In this document: positions 41,946-64,000 of the stretch, one piece after another | How the letters are laid out: every line of letters begins with the position of its first letter | Numbering within the stretch: position 1 is the stretch's first letter | Assembly (NCBI GenBank): GCA_054601695.1 | Contig: BAAHQB010000146.1 | Location: 62,001 to 126,000 of the forward strand | Origin: Amorphochlora amoebiformis | Taxonomy: Eukaryota > Cercozoa > Chlorarachniophyceae | Direction of reading: 5' to 3' | DNA length: 64,000 nt | The notes under the pieces: generated by a model | Seen by the model: the letters and a program-made list of their open reading frames with translations, nothing else | Told to the model about the DNA's origin: nothing | Database searches by the model: none | Made by a program: the position numbers and the translations under genes

Positions 41946-41974
41946 TATATATATATATTATGTGTATTCATATA

Positions 41975-42044
<70 letters not shown>

Positions 42045-42195
42045 TTACTATATACGTAGGATTTGGAAGACCCAATAGAGTTTAGCGAGAGGCTTAAATG
42101 CTCGTACTATAGTGGAAGGTATGTATATAATATATACTTAGATATACATATGTATATATTCGCAATATATATGATATTACATATGTATATATTCG

Positions 42196-42230
<35 letters not shown>

Positions 42231-42320
42231 ATATACCATGTTGGACTGCCAAACAGTATAATATACAACAGTATAGTAATACATACGATTTCACCGCTAA
42301 CCTTTCGAGACGTTAGATAA
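41846..42320 (+). CDS. Candidate heat-inducible gene, exons uncertain
   Basis: An ATG at 41846, 155 bp after the HSE, opens a frame MESISTLRTATPNAICVAAI before (TA)n; no donor is visible. An exon at 42060-42118 (TAG|GATTTG to GAAG|GTATG) reads DLEDPIEFSERLKCSYYSG. Sequence from 42257 can continue in phase to HTISPLTFRDVR and a TAA at 42318-42320. The chain is plausible but rests on few landmarks, and the product is unknown; it does not resemble a classical chaperone. Confidence 0.35.
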
Positions 42321-45359
<3,039 letters not shown>

Positions 45360-45360
<1 letters not shown>

Positions 45361-46080
45361 AAGCCTTCCCTTAAACCTAACCCTAAAACCAATGCCAACC
45401 GTAACACTAACCCAAATGATAACCCTAACCCTAACCCTTACCCTAACCCTAACCCTACCCTGAATTTAACCCGATGCCTAACCCTAGCCCATGCCCTGAC
45501 CCTAACCCTGACCCTGACCAATGTCAACCCTAACACTTACTCAAAACAAAACCTTAACCTTAACCCTAAACCTTACTCTTAACGCTAAACCAACTGTTAT
45601 CCTAACTATAAGTAGCCTAAACCCTAACCCTAACCCTAACCCTAACCCTAACCCTAATCAAAACCCAAACCATAACCTTAACCCTAACTCTAATCCTAAC
45701 CCAACGCAGAAACCTAGCCAATGTCAACTCCTAACCCTTACCCTAGAAACCGTGGCAATGTCAACCCTAAGAACCAGTCAAGGCATAACCCTAACCCTAA
45801 CCCTAACCCTAACCCTAACTCTAATCCGAATCCGAAACCTAGCCAATGTCAACCCTAACACTAGTCAAAGCGTAACCCTAACGCTAACCCTAACGTTAAC
45901 CCTAACCCTAGCTCTAATCCGACGCCGAAACCTAGCCAATGTCAAGCCTAACACTAGTCAAAGCGTAGCCCTAACCCTAACCATAACGCTAATCCTAACC
46001 CTAACCCTAACTCTAATCCGACGCCGAAAACTAGCCAATGTCACACAGCCCTAAAGCATAACCCTAACCCTAACCTATAG
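45360..46080. repeat. Telomere-like block with a ~90-bp higher-order repeat
   Basis: Between about 45690 and 46050, ACCTAGCCAATGTCAACCCT plus an AGTCAAAGCGTAACCCTAAC word recurs four times, separated by CCCTAA units and CTCTAATCCGACGCCGAAA. Confidence 0.9.
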
Positions 46081-46147
46081 TGTTAGCCCTATACCTGGAG
46101 TGACCATCGTTGCTGTGTATAATCTGGACATCCTAGAAAAAAACATT
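46081..46147 (+). CDS. Candidate exon VSPIPGVTIVAVYNLDILEKNI
   Basis: Borders TATAG|TGTTAG, directly after CCCTAA units, and ATT|GTATAT. The 22 codons look like buried beta-strand sequence. Linkage to other exons is unknown; another candidate lies near 46479-46520 (VFFIIATVFSLDVPL). Confidence 0.4.
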
Positions 46148-46164
46148 GTATATAAATTATACAC

Positions 46165-46215
<51 letters not shown>

Positions 46216-46275
46216 ACATGTATAAATGTATATACATTTTCATAAAAAGTGTACGTGCACAGATACAAAAAAATT

Positions 46276-46313
<38 letters not shown>

Positions 46314-46366
46314 AATAACATCGAAGATTAGTTAACTCTATTTGAATTAGTAATGGGTTTTTGATA

Positions 46367-46411
<45 letters not shown>

Positions 46412-46531
46412 AAATGACATTAGAGGTTAGATAGTTCTTAGGGTTAGGTATAGGTTTTGTAAAATAGAGCATTTTACAGTATTCTTCATCATTGCTACGG
46501 TCTTCTCCTTGGATGTTCCCCTATATATATG

Positions 46532-46579
<48 letters not shown>

Positions 46580-46703
46580 TGTACATAGATACATCCATAA
46601 TTATACATATAATAAGTTATCGATAAATGTAAATATTTAGTACATGTATATCAAACTATACGTACAAATGTAACGGAATATAAATATATATACATACACA
46701 CAC

Positions 46704-46748
<45 letters not shown>

Positions 46749-46803
46749 CATATGCTTAAACATTAAAGATACAAACATACAAATATACTCACAAACAGAT
46801 GTA

Positions 46804-46869
<66 letters not shown>

Positions 46870-47731
46870 CACTAGAAATGATAGAGCCTTAACTCTAAGA
46901 TTAATAAATCCAAAACCTGATCCCAGCCTAATCTAAACCCTAATCCTTCCGCAATCCTAACTCTATTCCTAACCGTAGTCCTAAGCAATCCTTACCTTAT
47001 TCCACCCTCATCTTAACCCCTAGTCTTAAAAGTAATCTTAACCCCTTTAAACTATAACCCTAACCTCTAACCCTAATCCTAACCCTAACCCTAGCCTATA
47101 ATCTAACCCTAACCCTAACCCTAACCCTAACCCTATCCCTAACCCAGCCTATCCTAACCATAATCCAAGACTAACTTCAACCCTAATCCTAACCCTAATC
47201 CTATATATCTCAATCCTAGATCAATCCAACTCTGTTCCTAGTTCTAGTCTAATTCTAACCCTAACCTCTAATTCTAATCCTAACCTTAACTCATATCCTA
47301 ACCTAATCATAGCTTAGTCATCGCTCTAATCCTGACTTAATCCTAATCATAAATCCTTGCCACCCTAATTCTAATCCGGCTTAATCCTAACTCAACCCGA
47401 ATATTAAGTTTCTTGGCCCTTAAAAAGTCCTTAGAGGTTTCATTATTAAAGGTTTGCAACTTCTAGCTTAATCCAAAGCTTAATCCTTACCTCATAGGAT
47501 GTCCACTCAGCCTTAGTGTGTGAGAAATAGGCCGACCATTTCCAATTCTTTGATATCTATCTGTGGACCTATATCTGTTTACATGTTTGCAGTTATTTTC
47601 GTATTTTGAATGTTCGTATAGGATATACATGTAAAATGTGTAAACGTATAAAATTAAAAAAAAAAAAAATAAAATAAAAAATTGAGCATATGTGTACATG
47701 TATGTGTGTGTATGTATACATATATATATCC

Positions 47732-47823
<92 letters not shown>

Positions 47824-47824
47824 C
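46148..47824. other. (TA)n, then degenerate CCTAA-like tract 46890-47490
   Basis: The tract contains heavily mutated telomere-like units (TAATCCTAAC, CTAACTC, AATCCT), apparently an old decayed array. The rest is (TA)n. No convincing exon. Confidence 0.6.
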
Positions 47825-48988
<1,164 letters not shown>

Positions 48989-50029
48989 TCTCGTATCTAT
49001 AAGGGAACCATTGGACAATCTCAAAATTTCAAATCTTGAGTTCTCACTTGGAAAAAGAGGCTTAAGATTTACACGTGTGAGGCAAAATAATTGTATCTCC
49101 GACAAGTGTTGAGCGACAACTGGTTTTTATCAAAGTGAGGGAGAGGCCTCGCCGGGACCAGCTTAAAATTTAGGCGGGGGCCTGTGTTCGGAGCTGAGAT
49201 TATTTATTATTATTATTATTTAATAATTCGGAAAACTTTTTCACTTTTTTAGAACTTCTTGGCGAATAGATAAGAAATGAGCAATCATTGCATTTTAGAG
49301 GTCGTTGCGCTGAAAAATGAAACGGTAAACCAGTTATAATAATAACTATTAATAGAATAAAAAGATTTCTAAAAACTCCTTTAAAAGTATATTAGGTAGA
49401 ATTACCAGAAAAAAAGAATTCGGTGATGGATAGTTAGAGGTTTCGAATAAATTTTGACAGTTTCACGGTCAAAACCGCAATAAATATTATTGAACAAATC
49501 GTTTCGCATCAAGTCTCCACGAACGAATCCTGCCGCACCCGACTGCTTGCTTCCCCAGCTATTTGAGTCCAGAATATCTTGTTTCCGGCAGAATAGTACC
49601 CCTTAACTACGTTCTCAGGTCCCCCGAGCAAAATTATTTCCATTGAATTCACCCCAGACTATAGCTATCCCACGAGAATTTCGAAAATGAAACGGCCAAT
49701 TTCAATCCAACAGTGAGGAGAATTTTCAGTTGACTTAGTTTTTCCGCTTGGGTAAATAGAGAGGTTTTGAGAGAATATGACAAAGCGAATATAGTAGACA
49801 GTGCTCTATGGGTCGGTAGGAAAGAGTTCTTGGTAAATCGCTTTTGGAGGACTCGGGTGACTGCTGGGGCAGATGTACAAATATGTATGTACATATATTT
49901 GTATTACATGTGTTATGTATGTGTATATATGAATAATATATATATATATATATATATGTTTGTATGTATATATGCACATATATGCATATATATATGTGTG
50001 TACACATACACTCACACACACGCACATAT

Positions 50030-50096
<67 letters not shown>

Positions 50097-50147
50097 GCAT
50101 ATACCAATGCACAGGAGTATTCGTACATATAGTTATATATATACTAC
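48989..50147. promoter_or_regulatory. Divergent intergenic spacer between two secretory-protein genes
   Basis: About 1.2 kb of complex sequence with little (TA)n until 49940. It includes a TTATTATTATTATT run at 49204-49221. Both flanking genes start with signal peptides and point away from each other. No defined element was recognised. Confidence 0.5.
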
Positions 50148-63393
<13,246 letters not shown>

Positions 63394-63401
63394 GTAGTAT
63401 G

Positions 63402-63449
<48 letters not shown>

Positions 63450-63452
<3 letters not shown>

Positions 63453-63493
63453 AAAGCGAACCATCTCCATTCCGAGGCCTATTCCTAAGGGTA

Positions 63494-63532
<39 letters not shown>

Positions 63533-63595
63533 AATATATATATATATATATGGAAAGCGAACCATCTCCATTCCGAGGCCTATTCCTAAGGGTAG

Positions 63596-63627
<32 letters not shown>

Positions 63628-63655
63628 TACATATATGTACACATACATGTATATA

Positions 63656-63712
<57 letters not shown>

Positions 63713-63767
63713 AAAGCGAACCATTACCATTTCGAGGCATATTCCTAGGGTAGCAATATATACATAT

Positions 63768-63816
<49 letters not shown>

Positions 63817-63846
63817 ACATATATACATATACAACACACACACACA

Positions 63847-63908
<62 letters not shown>

Positions 63909-63955
63909 AAAGCGGGCCATTTCTATTCCGAGGTTTTACTCCTAACGGTAGTATA
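63450..63955 (+). repeat. Four copies of an exon 3' end with donor, reaching the window end
   Basis: ATCTCCATTCCGAGGCCTAT and TCCTAAGGGTAGTAT recur at 63451-63497, 63551-63598, 63711-63754 and 63907-63953. The source is the 63327-63393 exon; divergence increases with distance. Confidence 0.93.
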
Positions 63956-64000
63956 TATACATGTATATATATATATATATGTATTTAAATATATATATAT

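Overview
This is nuclear DNA of a eukaryote, very probably a single-celled one, with an extraordinary architecture. Well over half of the bases lie in (TA)n microsatellite. Coding sequence is chopped into exons of mostly 20-120 bp, separated by introns of 35 bp to several kb that consist almost wholly of (TA)n, of TTAGGG-type (CCCTAA) telomere-like arrays, of CT-rich tracts or of minisatellites. Exons were recognised by ...AG|exon|GT... borders, by codon phases that agree from exon to exon, and by family motifs. TTAGGG-type repeats occur in opisthokonts, several stramenopiles and other protists, so the lineage is not fixed; a stramenopile or other alga-like protist is only a guess.

Layout: 586-3078 (+) bacterial-type ribosomal protein S15, probably mitochondrial, N-terminus unresolved. 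4205-18447 (-) a 23-exon gene of 414 codons without its start: C2 domain, Pro/Gln/Tyr-rich linker, Trp-rich C-terminal domain. 19242-21479 (+) a multi-pass membrane protein. 22614-25071 (+) unassigned exons. 28416-31353 (+) central exons of a cyclophilin-type prolyl isomerase. 31355-36987 telomere-like and CT-rich DNA with isolated candidate exons. 37540-39884 (+) exons of an unknown protein. 41631-41691 strong heat-shock elements. 42060-46147 mostly non-coding with two candidate exons. 47825-48988 (-) a 61-residue secreted protein. 50148 to beyond the window end (+) a 26-exon gene resembling the alpha2-delta (VWA_N/VWA/Cache) subunit of voltage-gated Ca channels.

The most unusual pattern is repeated 'stuttering' of exon-intron junctions. 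At almost every gene the 3' end of an exon with its donor is repeated inside the following intron, and/or the acceptor plus exon 5' end is repeated inside the preceding intron, each copy separated by (TA)n. One exon is flanked by four 5'-half copies upstream and four 3'-half copies downstream. Introns therefore seem to grow by tandem duplication anchored at the splice junction, leaving many decoy splice sites. Telomere-like arrays inside introns, with head-to-head inversions and a conserved non-telomeric box, form a second unusual theme.

The genes show no functional operon-like relation. The secreted-protein gene and the alpha2-delta-like gene are divergently transcribed from a shared 1.2-kb spacer.
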